DNA of 64,000 bases, from contig NC_092793.1 in the NCBI RefSeq assembly GCF_918797505.1, forward strand, positions 48,658,243-48,722,242, in the 5' to 3' direction. The position numbers were made by a program, and so were the translations under genes. Positions within the stretch are counted from its first letter, which is position 1; every line of letters starts with the position of its first letter. This document shows, in pieces, positions 12,823-26,975 of this stretch. The notes beneath the pieces are model-generated. The model saw only the letters and a list, made by a program, of their open reading frames with translations. It was not told where the DNA came from and ran no database searches. This DNA is from Bemisia tabaci. Its lineage: Eukaryota; Arthropoda; Insecta; Hemiptera; Aleyrodidae.

Positions 12823-15007
12823 TAATGTACAATTCGTCCAAATCAGGTCACGAAAATAATGAAGACTTGATGGTCGTTCGAGGATTTTGAGTTCACGAAT
12901 GACGTTTCCAATGCTCATGCTGGGCATTGGATGATGTTCTCCCAGTAAGGAGTAAAATCTCCGAATACGTACTTCAAATTAATTTCTTTAAATGATAAGG
13001 GTTTGAAAAAATGAATGATCATTTAGGTATTCCTTTGTAACTACCACAGTCCTATTATAATTATTATTGTCCCAGTTTGATTTTTTATGTCGCCATCTTG
13101 AAGTTTTGTGACGCCAGGCGGGTACCACTTTTGCCAGGCGACTACCGAATCGGTAGCGCGTAGCCGGCGTAGCGCGCGTTTCAAATCTTTGCCTGCTCTC
13201 ATCAAGATGAGGATGCGAAGCATTGTGTGATGAGTGAGATGACGATGAGATATAAATTATCTGTTCAAGCTGAATTTAGTTTTTTATTTCTGAATGATGA
13301 AAGAATCTCAAAGGATCGAAATATGACTAATTCTTACCTATAGCTTGCAAGATAACACCCTGAGTTATGAATTTTTCCAGTATCGTTGCAATATCAGTAG
13401 AATACCTATTAGCGGCACTCAGTGTCCCAGTGTCACAGTATGTCATACATGATGTAGGTAATTCTCATCCAAATAAGAGAAGAATAAATATTTACCTTCA
13501 TTACCACCAAGTAGATGAAAGTTCCACTGTGAACTTGGTTGGCTAGTAAAAATGCAAACAATGAAGCAATTTCTTTTATTTCCTGACTCCAAATGGTAAG
13601 AATAAGGCATAGTAAAAACTGTATTTATCATTTCTCAATTAATGCAAGGTTGACTGTTTGCATGGAAATGACAGTACATGTATTTTCATCATTCTTAAAT
13701 TACCTTTGCTTTTATGAGTATTTGTCTGGCAAGTAATATTTTTCTGCATTTCAATTTAGACATGTGCGAATTTTCATCTGTGAAAATTGTAAGTTAGTTT
13801 CGAATCTCAAAAAATATCTATTTTTAACCATACTGCAAAACTGTTAGTATTTTCTAATTTTGAAGCCTGAAAATAAAGTATATTCAACATTTGCTTCAAC
13901 TTTTTCCCATAATTTCTCTTCTGTGCCCAAGAATGGGTTGGAGTCATGAAGTCCCAATTTTTTCTGGTCATTTCAAGTATAATACCTATTAACTTATGGA
14001 TACTGTTCATCTTAGGTTTTTAGTAGAGGCAAAGTTACTGTTTTTTGCTCTGTCTTTTTCTTGTTTCATTTTCTTTTTCCTCTTCCTCCTCTCTGTTGAA
14101 TATTTGTATTTTGTATGAGTTTGTTAGTTTTATAATTAAGTAACTGTTCCCAGAAAGGAGAAAAATCATTCATTAGAAACTCATACTCATTTTATTGTAT
14201 CGCCATTTCTTTCCTCCAGTTTCTGAACCACATAAGTACCTGCTGTCTCTAATTTTTGGTCAACTAATGAGATAAATCACTCCAACTTATCTTTCCAAGT
14301 TTTTGAGATGAAATTCTCAGTGAACACCTCTTTTTCAAATAGTGTTCAGAAGTTAAGAAGTGATGAAACTTAGAAGAAGTAGGTATATTTCATCATTTTT
14401 GAATCCCATTCTCCTCTCAGGTATTCTTTACGTCTCCAAACTTTAATCTGGTCGCAGGACAAAATGATTCAATCCGTTTAAAAAAAAACCAATTCTTTAT
14501 TTTCATTAACTTTTGAGAAAAAGTTGAACTTTTTCAACAAGGCATAGGAAATTCCCAATCCAAAACTTCAAAACATCCCTTCACAATGGGAACTAAGTAT
14601 CAGAGATTCTAGCTTCTTCTGATGAGAGTAACCCTTCCTTTTATCGTCTTTGAAAATTTATTGTCCTTAAGCCAACTAATACACTACCTCTAAACGCAAA
14701 ACGAAAACCAAGTAAGCATTCATCCATTCATTTTTTAAAGTTTACTCCCAAAAGAAAAATGACTGAGAATCTCTCGCAGAGAACAAGCACGAATATGCTC
14801 TTCTAGAAAAAATAGATACTTCCAGTTTGCCAAAAAATAGAAAAAAAAACGGTGATTGAACCTCCTCATTTTTTGGTGCTAAAAAACAAAATTCGATAAG
14901 TAGTAATGATAGAAAAAAGAGTGGAATGAAAATATGTTATCTGTTTTGAAAATATTTGAATTATCCTTTTGAGTAATAAATTTTTAAAAAAAAACCAACA
15001 AATGAAT

Positions 15008-15013
15008 TTTTAT
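15008..15013 (-). terminator. Candidate poly(A) signal of DPH7
   Basis: AATAAA on the minus strand, about 490 nt past the DPH7 stop. A second candidate is at about 14492-14497. Choice between them is not possible from sequence alone. Confidence 0.4.
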
Positions 15014-15499
15014 TGTCAACCAGACATATTTATGCATATTGCTCATCAAAATACTACCCGCCACATAGCAACACTTCTGAATGCGTTCAAATTTTCATCT
15101 CAGTAAGCGCAAAAAACAGTTGAGAGCTACTCTCTACCCCTCTGCTCTGATCCAATTTATGGCGCACTCAAGGAGGTACCCTAGTGTATCCCTATGGAGA
15201 CTCTGGTGTGTCCTATCAATGACTGAAGTTGTAAAATGCATTACTCAATTCCAAGATTTAAAACTTTCCAATAGTATTTTCTTTTTTTCCAGAAAGCTAA
15301 TCAAAATGTTTCCTTTAATTTTGTATGATTTTTTCAGAATGCGTGAAAAGATTAACAGAAAATGTTAATACCTAGAAACTGAAGGTTAGTTTCCACCTAC
15401 AAAAATCTAACATGAGACCTACAATGTCGCAATCTCAGGTACGGATATTGCAACTTTAGGGATTGACATACGTTCAACAAATGCAGGTAAAGCTCGAAC

Positions 15500-18400
15500 T
15501 CAGCTTTCAGGGCTTCCAATTTTGTCTACATTGACAGAGGCTATGAACATTTTATGGTCATAGAAAGAACACATTGCAAGAAGATAATACCGGAAATTAG
15601 TATCAAAATTAAATTTTCTTTTCATTTCCTCTTTGCCATAATAGCAGAAATCTATACCATACGCTATGCTGCTGTTTTCTTTGAAAGATGTAACCACTTC
15701 CAATTTGTCACCATGATCTGCGACAAGATGAAAATTATTGTACATACAAGCTGTTGCTAAATTGACACCACTCTCAGGATCCCACTTGATTCTCCAAATG
15801 CCGCCGCCTAGATTGATGGAATTTATCGGATGTTTCATCTTCCGCACATCCCAAACTCGAAGTAGTTCATCATAGCTGAAACAAATTATTGAAATCCAGA
15901 TTCACTTAAGAGCAGTTCTCTAGTCATGGCGGCATTGATCTCATAGCATTTCTTAATACAGCAAGTCTTGAAAATAGGCAACACCAATTTCCATCCATTT
16001 AAATGTTTGTAAGGCAATCGATTCTTGGCGAGGCAGCTTGCCTCACCTAATATCGATATTATCAGTGGATTCAAATTGAGGAAAAACAATGATGCCAACT
16101 GACTGGACCACTAGCCACGGTACAAGGTTCGGTAAGTGCTGCAATAATTTCTTATCCCTTATCAGTAATACTTGTGAAATAGGAACTTTCCAAATTCAAT
16201 TAATTCATAAGAAAATAGTTTTATTTTATGTGCATCAACTCACACTTCCCGCTCACGAAACACGAAAGTCTTCTTCAGTCAAATCCAGTACTATACTAAT
16301 TTTAGAATTCTTTCCGATGAAAGAATTTTTCCATATGCTGATTACTTTAACAAAATTAAAGGTACCTTGTATCAGAAAAGGAAGAAAATGTGTGTGAAAC
16401 CATGCTCCAGTAATTTCCCTGATATGAATTTATTGATGGACAAAGAACTCAAATATCTTGAAAAATGAGTTACCAGTAATTCAGTTCATTTTTATGGCCA
16501 TGGAGAGCATTGAGTTGTATTTTAAACGAACAATTCTGAGTTTTAGATATGGTAGACAAAAAATTTAAAAAAATTGTTCTTAAAACTTCATTTAACTCCA
16601 TTTTCAATAAATATGACTGGTTTGATTTGATATTTCGAGCGGTTTTTGTGCTAAAATTGTCATGAGGACATGCAGCAGGGGTGAAGGAAGTTTTTCAGAG
16701 CAAAAGTTAGGTGCAGTCTCAGCCTCAAAATTCCCTCACTAGTTAGTAACAAAAACAAAAATTCTGAATTACTCGTTCTGCACCTTTGTCTTTAATTAAT
16801 TGCGTTTGGGAACTACTTATGCAAATTGTTAAACCATATCAGGAGAGTGTATGGGAATGGGATGAGAAATTGTTAAAATTCAAACTCTTCAATTCTTCAT
16901 GGAATTAGAGAGAGGATTTTAAAAGTTATTCTCCCTCTATGGCAAAGTTATTTAGACGAGCGTCAACGATGCTCATCCTTGGAACACGGGAGAAAAAATT
17001 TACTGAATTCACACTAAGGATGTTAAAATTCTGCACGATGACTCTGTACTGTCGACATGAATGCTCTGACTATTAGCACAATATCCTAGCAATGTTGACT
17101 GAACAGCCAGAGCATTCAAATCATCATTTCAGAGTTATTGAATTGAATTTCAACATCTGGTTGTTAATTCAGCAACTTTTTGCTGAAAAATTAAAATTTA
17201 AAAAATACCGATCAGAATGTTCCTCAAAGAAACTGAAATTTACCTGCCAGAGGCAAGATATTGATTGCTGATGGGGTTACAATGCAATGACGTGACACCT
17301 GCTCCATGAGTTTTACAAGTAAGCTGAGCCTTGTAATCTGTGCACCTTACATCAAAGATTTTAAACAAACAATCGTCACCACCTGAAATATTAAAGAGAA
17401 AAAATTAAAAAAACAAGTCAGGCTTGGAAGACGAGACAAACTAAATTTGATTTTTTGTGCTTTCTATAATTTGTATTTTCTTGTAGTGAAAGTTGAAACG
17501 TTGTGGTCAGTGCCTGGGGCTAGTGTCTAATTTTGACCTAGTTAAGGAAAAAGTACAGAAAATTGGGCATTTTAATTGTTGGGAGAGGAGGAAAAGGTTC
17601 CCTCGTACAATTCTGAAGTTTCCTCCACTCTTTCCTCAGGGTAGTAGGGGCTGTGCTTCTCTGGAGAAAATTTTTTACAACTGTTATTTTCACAAAATTG
17701 CACCAAAGTTCTTGGTCCAAGTCAAGAAAAGCATACTGCATGCAGTGGAGAATTTGCATGTAAATTTTTTATTGCTTCATCTGAAAGTGCTTAAAGAGCT
17801 GATTTCACAGTATTTTTTATAATTTTTTTTCAGATATGGGAAATAGTAAAAGAATAGATTTAAAAATGAGAAAATACACCGCCTCGTAACCTCATTTCCC
17901 ATTGAAACACATATATTTTAGAAGATTAGATCATGTCGTCATATCTTCTCCAATAATTGTTTAATTCATGAACTAAGGGTATCCTCGTGATCAGTTCACT
18001 CAGTAGTTTCCACTTAAACACGAAATTCATCGAATTTCAAACACCTGCAAATTCTCCATTGAAGTGATAGCATTTTAAATATGAACTATGGTTTAGATAA
18101 TTTTTTCTGGGGAAACCAAGATCAATCACACAGGTCAGTCATTGCGCAGCTTTTTTGAAATCCACTCCCCCATCCGGCCCTAACTCGCAGCACTCAATGC
18201 TACGTCACAATGGGTGCTCCCATAAGAAATACATTGCAGGCACTCAATACTACGTCACTGCGCAGTAGAGAACCAAAACTCGTCCTCGGGAATGACTGAC
18301 CTGTGTGGATTGGTCTTGGGGGAAACCATCAATACTATGAAATGCCTTTTTGCACTGGAGCTTTTTTGCTTCCCAAGGGAATCGATATGCCGTCTGCAAT

Positions 18401-20546
18401 TTGGAAGAATAACTTTGTTTTCAACAGAGGAGCATTGGCTAACTGAAATGCTGAATATTAAATGTTATCCTCAAAAAAATTGTTCTAGTTCGACAAACCA
18501 TTGGAACGAATCATTCAAACCGTAGGTTCATATCTTCAAATATTCTAGAGATATAGAAAAAAAATCATTTTTTTAATCTTCAGCCACCCTTGCGTTACAC
18601 TGAATTCAACTTTCAGAATTAACTTGCACTTTATTCGTGAGAAGACCAGGAAGTGGGCGTTGTTGAAAAACTTGAACTCTTATTTGGTCATCCTATCTTT
18701 GAAAAACATTCCTCTCCTGCCGAATTCGCCTCTAAGCACTGGATTCCTTTTTCTGGTGAAAGTCATACCTATCTTATGGTAATATCGCATTTACAACATG
18801 AGTTGCGTGCAGATTAAAATTGGCATGATGTGCCTGCCTATTTTGATAAATTACAAACAATTGCATCTCATAACTCTATTTTTTACTCACAATTACATAC
18901 CTGAATAAATGCGAGAGGAATCACACCTGTCAAAACAGGTTATCCAGGCCTCATGACCATGAGCGTTCCAGTGGTTATCTTGACTTAATCTGTTAGAATC
19001 TAGGGTAAAAACGGTTAAGCCTCCATGCGAATCACTGATGACAATTTGATACACACTAGGATCTTTATTCCAATCTAGTGAAAGGCCTAAAATTTCCTTC
19101 TCCGATTCTTTTTCAAGCTTTGCTCTTGCAAACAACTTCAGCTCACAAACTTTTCCTGATAAAACAAAAGAGATATAAAAGGAATCAATCTCGTGGGAAA
19201 ATTATTGCTGATTGTTTCACGTAATCAAAATGAGAAAAATAAAAACAGATTTGGTCCTTAAATTATAAATAAATAAAAATAGGATAAAAGAAACGAGTCA
19301 AAGAATTTTTAATTATTTCGTAATTTTTCCTTCTTTCCTTGGTCAATTTTTTTCAAAACAGTGATGAAGATAGGACGTTAAAAATTAAATAGGTACCCAA
19401 TGTAAGTTTTCAGGAATATACTTTGCAGCGCTTTAAAAAGTGAAAAGAGGCTAAAAAACTGAAAACTAGGAGGAAAATTAAAAAATTAAAATCGATCTAC
19501 TTATTAACTGCAGGAACTTCACTTGACTCTTTTTCTGCCCGGAAAGAAGTTGGTATTCTTTACCTTTCGAAAAATCAAGGAAAGATAGAAATTCCAACAG
19601 ATAGTTTTAAAATATATTGCTGATATAAGATTCACACCTTTTTCTTTAACAAAGTAAGGTTTCTCTCCGCAAGCAATTACCGACAAGTTGGACTAATTTT
19701 GACCTCTTCTTTTCCTTCCTAGGATGCTAGGGGCGGGGATCAAATTTACAGCAAGGTGCAGGGATTGCCTTCTTGTTCTGGGAGGTAAAGCAAACAACTA
19801 GTCAAAATAGTTGTTTTGTAACTTAACGTCACATTCCCACCAGCGGTCAAACTGAAACTGCAAACCTTACCAAAAATGTGTACACTTGGGAGTTAGACCT
19901 GACATAACATCAGTTAAAATAAATCATCTGAGAATTGCCTTTGGAGAAATATTCACAAAATGAAGATGTCGAGTCATTTTGTTTTATACTGATTTTCAGC
20001 ATAAAAAAAGACACTTTGATTTCGTACAAAATTTTCAAGGGTTTTCCAATTTTCACATTTTAGCTATTTTTTTACATTTTTTACTCAGGACCTTGACGAC
20101 TTTTTCAAGTCAGTACCTGGTAGAGCAAAATTCACGACTTTTGTTCTAAAAATTTGCCCAAAAAATTTCCTACTTGAAAAGAAGGTTCCTTTCGGTAACA
20201 AACCTGGTATCAGCTGATAGATATCCAGTTCTCCCGCTGCAGTAGCGACTCCCAAAGCAGGATGCCCATTGAGTAAACGATCACACCACTTCATGTCCAA
20301 AATTCCTGCAGTGATGAGACTTTGATCCACTTTTACAGTAAGGTTTGTTTTTATTTCAAGAACGTAGATACACCCGACACGTTCTCTGCAACTTGCTCCA
20401 CCATCTGCTTCTGCTGTGTCACCTTGATCTCTCTGTTGATACGTACCGCAGACCAGGATGTTCTGGAATTGCAGTATAGGGCACCACTCCACTGAATCAG
20501 CGAACAGTATGGTGTCCATGCTGGTTTCTAATTTCAGGGCTTCCAT
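15500..20546 (-). CDS. DPH7: Diphthine methyltransferase homolog DPH7 (WDR85), complete, 370 aa
   Basis: WD40 protein that removes the methyl ester from diphthine on eEF2, letting the final amidation to diphthamide proceed; cytosolic. Coding exons (minus strand): 20546-20204, 19155-18901, 17382-17244, 15875-15500, all GT-AG and in frame, 1113 nt, ending TGA at 15502-15500. Family signatures are visible: EWCPILQFQNILVCGTYQ near residue 20-40, LDMKWCDRLLNG near 83, a WNAHGHEAWITCFD stretch near 180, YSGGDDCLFKIFDVR at 198-212, and GSYDELLRVWDVRKMKHP from 245, followed by GGGIWRIKWDPESG. These are WD40 blades in the order of human DPH7, and the length is near that family's 370-450. The ATG is directly preceded by TTTCAG on the minus strand, so a 5' noncoding exon may be spliced exactly at the start codon. 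Confidence 0.95.
15876..17243. other. DPH7 intron 3
   Basis: AT-rich intron. A small palindrome (aggcagcttgcctc, about 16030-16044) is the only structure seen; no gene or complete mobile element is recognisable. Confidence 0.6.
18118..18318. mobile_element. Foldback MITE with 9-bp target duplication, DPH7 intron 2
   Basis: Ends are inverted repeats of about 28 bp (CACACAGGTCAGTCATT core at 18126-18142 and its complement near 18291-18307). They are flanked by ggggaaacc at 18109-18117 and 18319-18327. The interior holds a direct repeat of GCACTCAATRCTACGTCAC at about 18190 and 18240. Confidence 0.7.
19156..20203. other. DPH7 intron 1
   Basis: AT-rich intron; no further gene, RNA or mobile element recognised. 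Confidence 0.6.
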
Positions 20547-23500
20547 CTGAAATGATTAAGCAGTTGCATCAAGACATACAGTTCATGCATTCAGTATGGA
20601 GACAAAAATACTGATGAAAAAAATTCATGTGGAGACAAATGTTTTGCTTTGAAATGAGATTCTTATGTTTAGCGCACAGTATTGCACGTTTGTTCAATGT
20701 ATTTTAAATTTTTAGAGCCTATGCTTGGTTCATCGAAACTTCAGTCTTCAGATCAATTTTCAAGAACAATTTTTGAGCACTAAAAATCGTCAGACAAACT
20801 TTTGACAAAAGGTCAACGTTACCAGATTTAAGAGTGCCTGAAACTTTTTGGCCAAATTCATTGAATGTGATTTTCAGTCTGCTTCCGTAGGATAAATTAA
20901 AAAGAAAAGGGGAAAAAGGAACATTGCTAAACTTTGAAAAAAGAAAAAAAAATTGTATATAGATTGGAATATTTGCTTTCTAGCTTTAGACACAGGCATT
21001 TTTAGGTATTAGGGTGATTTTAAAGAAAAATAGAAAAATTATTGAATTACAAAAGGAAACTTTATTATTTATAAGAAATAAAACTTAACAGAATTTACTG
21101 TGGGAAATAAATAACTTGGCTGCAAGTGATGCTTTTACATGAGGAAAAAAAAACTGTGTGAAAAATGGCTTTCAGAAATACTTTCTGCACAAATAAGTAA
21201 GTTATTCAAAGCAAACAGAGCGAGAACTCTTTGTTGAAAAGGGGGGGGGGGATTAAAAAGATACAATAAAAAAAATAAATTACTACAAAAAAGAAAGAGG
21301 TGTAATCATAGGTACTCTAGTGGAAAATGTCAACAGTAATATCACAAGAGGGATGGGTTGTAAATTACGTAAAAGATTAATTAATTAATTACATAAAATT
21401 TTGCACAGTAACGTTCAAATCATTTCCTTACCTAACTTAACACTGATTAAATCTAAACAAGTATACACTGAACATTAAGAATACAAATACAAATGACCTG
21501 AAATTTGAGGTAGAAACAATTACTACATGTACTTAATTCCTAAATCACATACAAAGAGCAACAATATTTTAGGTACGTGAGGCGCAGATAAACATCATAA
21601 AACGCTGAATAGACTTTGATTTAATTCAAACAAATTTCAACATAAAAACTTAACATTAACTCTCTCATGGTGAATAGAATTACAATTTTCTTGCAAATAC
21701 CCTAGATATTTCTACATTTTTTGTGGGGGGGGGGGGGGGGGCATTTGATTGATGCATGAATATATGTGATAGTCCCATTAACGATGTACTATAAATGCCA
21801 CAGAAATCTGTGAAAGTAGAGGTTTTCTAAGAGCTAGTATCTTCCCATTTAATTTGGGATGCAGTTAAGCCACCTTTCAACTGATTGCCCTCTTAAACGC
21901 CTACTAGTAGAAACCCAACCCACAACCTTTTCTTGGCAACCTGGTATTGGCCATTCATTGCACATATACCATATCAGCTGTTGAGCCATGGTTTCTTTCA
22001 AAATACCCTCTTCTATGCCTCAGCTGTTTTGAATATACAAATAATGTTTGTACCTTTCACTTCATGATAAGATTAAAAAATGGAATAATGCATTTATTTG
22101 CTCTCTTAGTCTGTAAAATAGCACACCCTGAACATGGACATGACCAACATGAACACCCAGGGGCAATATAGGTCTGTCTGTTTGCTTGTTTTTATTTATT
22201 TACTTATGGTATCATATTGCAATGAATAATATTTTTACTTAATACATATGGTATATTACATGATACATGTTACGTAATCATATATTTATGATACAATCGA
22301 ATTTTGCACTTAAGGATACAGAAACTTATTAGATTGAAATTCAGTTATTATGTAGTTAATTTAGACCTAAGCTAAATTGAGAGAATTAGAACCGATTTTT
22401 TTCAAAACGATATCAATGGAAACTAAATTCAAAGTGAACTTTGGACACATAAATATAACTTACTGAGAATAAAATGTCCTAAAATTGCTTTTTGGAAGAT
22501 AAACGTAAGAATGAAAATTAATTTATGCCAAATACTTTTGAGATGACATAGGATTAAATACAGTTGAGTGGTATGGATCAGAACACTTAAACAGGATTGC
22601 CACAGAAAGTAGTACACAAAATTTCCTGACACTTCCGAGTTATCTTTGATTGTGACAACTCTGATGTAAGGAACATGGAATATAGCTGATCGACATAACT
22701 TTGTCTTAACATTTTTTTTCATGGTTAACTAAGCATTCATACAAGTTGTCTACCGGTTTTGTTTTTTTTTTTAAATTTTTCCTTCACATGTAACCATCAA
22801 CATTTATTATTTTCAAAATTCTTCTTACTCATCAATGTTCCTTTAGTTTTTAACGGGATCTTAATATTTCAATGCAAAACTCAAAACTCATGACAAATTG
22901 AAGCGATTAGGTTGGGAGGAAAAAGGAAAAAGTGTCAGTAATAATTTCGCAAATCAAGAAAACTGAATAAAAATAAATAAAAGGCATTTTGTGGCACTAA
23001 GCACCTAAACTTACATTTCTTACCCAAACAACTAGTGCATTGCATGAATAACAGCTTAAAATGTGTAACAGCTACATCCACGAGAAGCAAATTTGTGCAA
23101 AATAGGCATGGTAAATAGGTAGATGTTAAAGTACTCATGATTAACTAGGACTAGATTTGTACAATAACTAGTACACCGGGACGGATAAGTGTAAATGAGC
23201 ACTTATGGACGTGTACTTATAGATCGAAATCAATTATCGAGTATCTAAATTTAAAAATGTCAGATTATTATACTAGATTCTGTGCATTATAAATACATGT
23301 ATGATTTATATATTTTAGAGCTCTGTTCAAAAAATATTTTAAGGATGTTCACCACTGGAAAAATGACTACATAATAGTGGAGTAAACACCATGCCACAGA
23401 CTTTGAAGAAGCATGTATGCCACAACTATAGTGGTACATCTGACCAGTCTGAGGTCATGGACATTAGCCTGGTCCCTCTCTATCACTTCTACGTGAGGAT

Positions 23501-26402
23501 TTAGAAAATTAAAGTCATGCCAAGAGCAGAGCAAAGTTGGGAGGAGAGATATTTAATCATCTCCCATCGCCTCAGATTTTTGTATTTGCTCATTATTTTC
23601 ACATTGTAGTTGCACCATTATTTGGCCATAATTGAAGGGGCACGGGTTTGGATTTTAGCACTTAGCTTGCAAAATAAACAGGTGGTAGTGCAATCAGCAG
23701 TGCCTAATTACTGTAGATCAAAGATGACAATAACATGTGACTGATCTCACTACTGAGATCCACCAGTGACATCTAAAAATCTCTATTTTCTGCTGAAGTC
23801 ATAGGTGACTTTCTTGGTTCTGCTAAGCAGGGTCAAAGAAAACACCAATGAAATGAACAGAATGATCTTCTTCATGATGCATACAAATATTCAAAGTTGA
23901 TGATCAGTTTTAATTTCTGGCACATTCAGAAAGTAGGAAAGAGGGAAGCAGCCTGTCTCTCAGATTTGACAACTCACAAAGATCTAATCTAATTCAGACG
24001 ATACCACATATTAAATTAATCGCATCTGTTGAGAAGAAATTGTATGGATTGTTAAGGAGTTCAGACCAGCAAAATTTCATTATTTTGTGATGTGGGTTTG
24101 CACAAAAAGTATTCGAAATTAGACATCTTGTTGCAAAATTTGAGGTTAGCAGGATTGAAACAATTTCCTTTCCTAGCAAAAAGAAAAGTCTCTTTGATTA
24201 TAAATTTAAAGTTACAATATTTGTACTAGCAATGCTGGCAAATTTACTTTTCAGTTCAGCGTTTTTCAAAATTGGCACACGAAAAGTGAAATTTTCACAA
24301 CTTGTGATGCTAAGGTCACAAAGGAATATCATAGAACAAAGTAACAAAATTTAGCTAGCGCTGGATTCCTTCAAACACGCCGAGGTTTTCTTTTCTCGAA
24401 ACTTTCAAAAGCTTATATCAGCAAAAAAACAAAACAAGAAATTAAAACTACTTTCGCCATACAGCTATAAAATTATCTTAATTCTTAAAAAATTCATGTC
24501 ATCCATATGATTTTCTGATACAAAAAATTTGCATTTCAGTTACCAGCTGTACCTCAACTAACAATATATCTCTTTTTGAATTTTCTTTTAATTAAATCAT
24601 TTAAGAAATGATTGATTTCATTCATCTAGATAATAGCTTGATTTTTCATTTACAAAAAACTCATTGCACAATTTAAATCTTCTTTGCTGGGCCCTTAGCA
24701 TAAGGGGGAACATTAAGGTCATGATGAACAGTTAAAAGTCGCAAACATTGATGAAACTGCAAAACAATAGATCTATACATCAATGTATGAAAATTTGCAC
24801 TCATTTTTTATTTTCCAAAAGAATGCTTCTCAATATTTTTGCCCTAAATTATCACAGGATATTTTAGAGAGAACGAAGAAAAATCTAACAAAATTTTGTG
24901 TAAAAGTAATGATCAAACTATTTTTAAAAGAATAAAATGAGACAGGAAAGTTACGACGTCACAAACTGTGAGTAACATGGTTTGGTGCTCTCACCATTAA
25001 AATGCTGTTGAAGATAACCAATGAATAGAAGTTTCAGTTAGATACCATCAGGCACAACTACTATCGTACACAAATTACTTGCAGAAACTACAGAACACTT
25101 AAAAGGAGAAGTGCTGACTCAAAACCATTTTAGGAGACTTGCGATACGGAGTGGACCCTCAACGTAATAATTCTTTGGGCCCTCCAACAGGTGTAGAGGA
25201 GAGGAATCTCTCTTGCTTGGTCACTTAAAAATGTAAGAGGTTCTATGATAAATTGCATCCAAACAGAAATCTAACTGACCTACTAATAATCTACCTGCCT
25301 AATAATTTTGTTCAAATAAAACAGTGTTGGTTGCACTGAGCTCATTAAATTTAGTCCCCTAAAAATGGACTTTGTTATGTTAGATTGTTCACTGGACTGT
25401 CCCAGAATAAGTGTTTAAGTCACAGCCATTTGCCGGAATTGTAGCAAGAATTTTACAAATCGAAGAGATAACTGAAGCAGTAATCAAGACTGGCTGCGCC
25501 TAACTGTGGAGATTTAAAAAATGCAAAATGCAGTAGCAATGCTACAGATGCAGATTGAAATGTTACTTGTGGCTGAGGATGATTTTGTTTCAAGTAACCT
25601 TCATTGGAGAGGAACCGACAAAGTCGAAAATATATTTCATTAACATTTTCAATAATTAATCAAGGAAGGAAGAATTGATGGCAATATGAGCAAATACTTG
25701 AGCAATAAGCATGAAAAATATTGAGCAATTCATTTCGTAGATACTTGGTTTTTCTTCCAGTTAGACTTAAAATTTAAGAATTGAGGATTGGGAGCTTCAA
25801 TGGATCACTGGAAGTAGTAAAATCTTTTTGTGGATTTTAGAAGATTTGATAAATATTTTTAGAGTCCTGGCACTGTATCGATCAGAAAATTTTTGATTCT
25901 AAGTAAGTCCAAATAGATTATTCACTTTTTTTACTGCCTTAGAAGAGTTGAAAAGTTGATAGAGACCATTACAGATAACTTGCCCTTTTTCCTTGCATAC
26001 TCGGAATAAGGAATTCTCTATTCCTGGCACACAGCAAAAAAGAACAAGTTATCTGAAACGGGTTCTACCAGGGAAGCAGAAAGTTCCAGAATGCTGACTG
26101 TTCCCTGCAATCAAGCACTATTGTCTGGAGGGCAGATGTCCACTTTTAAGGCAAAAGACCTGATTTCACAATAAAATGTGCAAATTGCCCCACTTAATTA
26201 AAATATTGAGAAAAAATAGTTTTTTAAGATCATCCAAAGTTATATGAAAAATTTAAAAGGGTTGATCAGTTTGAGCACTAAATCCAACGACATCAAGTTT
26301 ATATTTGTAAATTATTCCACTGAAGTATTTTTCCCTCTCCTCTTTTCAATTTGTCAAACTACTGTAACCTCTTTTTCATAAAAGTTCATTAAAAACTTCA
26401 AT
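20547..26402. other. Gene-poor AT-rich stretch, possible long CDK2AP 3'UTR
   Basis: No coding exon is recognisable in nearly 6 kb. The CDK2AP stop is at 26403 and the first minus-strand AATAAA close to the DPH7 side is at 21061-21066 (TTTATT on the plus strand). The stretch could therefore be one very long 3'UTR, although AATAAA motifs are common in such AT-rich DNA. Also present: a 17-base G run at 21725-21741 and a hAT-family fragment at about 22592-22672. Confidence 0.4.
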
Positions 26403-26975
26403 TTACTGTTTGATGTTTGGTTCAGTTTCCATGATGCACTGCCGAATCAAAATTCGGGCGAGGCCGATGCTCCTCCGCAACCTTTCAGCAGAGCTTTTAC
26501 TCCCTGAATATGTTGGTCGAACGTCTTTCCCGATTTCTTCAATCACGTCAAGTAACTGCGAATACTTTGAATTACCAGGCGCCGGAGGTAGGCCTTTCGG
26601 AGCATTTTGATTATCAATGTTCTGACTGTTAATGCAACTGGGATTGGTAGGTTGGTAATTCGGACTCCCAAGACTCATGTTCATTGGATTACTTTCAAGG
26701 TTGCTTGCAGCGTTCAAATTAAGCGGACTTTGATTGTTGATAATTTGTGGACTACTGACCATTAGATTCATCGGGACGGTGGGATTTTTGGAGTTTGAAT
26801 GAATGCTGTTTCGGTTGGCATGTTTGGGAGCAGGAGGTGGAGTCAAGGGTTTGGCAGGAACTGAGACAGCTGTGATCGTTATGTCTGGAGGTATATTCAG
26901 ACTCGCAGCCAGATTTGAGGCTAGCATTTTCTTGCTCTCCATGTCCAAGTAGATATCATCTCTTTGATCCTTCAT
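26403..26975 (-). CDS. CDK2AP1: CDK2-associated protein (CDK2AP1/2, DOC1) family, 190 aa from first in-frame ATG of this exon
   Basis: CDK2AP proteins are small NuRD chromatin-remodelling subunits that also bind CDK2. The diagnostic C-terminal domain is at residues 136-190: SKYSQLLDVIEEIGKD, RPTYSGSKSSAERLRR, then a helix ending CIMETE, matching the conserved CDK2AP block (YAELL.[24 protein letters not shown] in vertebrates). The long N-terminal part is low-complexity Asn/Pro/Ser-rich, which is longer than in the ~115-residue vertebrate proteins. The exon begins at 26995, right after a CTGCAG acceptor; the reading frame is open through that junction, so coding could continue in an unidentified upstream exon. 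I chose ATG 26975-26973 (MKDQRDDIYLD) as the first Met inside the exon. Confidence 0.85.
   Translation of the reverse strand: MKDQRDDIYLDMESKKMLASNLAASLNIPPDITITAVSVPAKPLTPPPAPKHANRNSIHSNSKNPTVPMNLMVSSPQIINNQSPLNLNAASNLESNPMNMSLGSPNYQPTNPSCINSQNIDNQNAPKGLPPAPGNSKYSQLLDVIEEIGKDVRPTYSGSKSSAERLRRSIGLARILIRQCIMETEPNIKQ

Larger units (their letters stand above)
12232..15499. other. Spacer between INTS3 start and DPH7 stop
   Basis: Contains the INTS3 promoter side (unmapped), the element at 12362-12822, and DPH7 3'UTR at the right end. A slightly GC-rich patch near 13110-13200 carries repeated GTAGC/GCGC motifs. No coding exon could be recognised; the open frames near 12.3-12.6 and 13.0-13.2 kb do not resemble known proteins. 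Confidence 0.6.
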
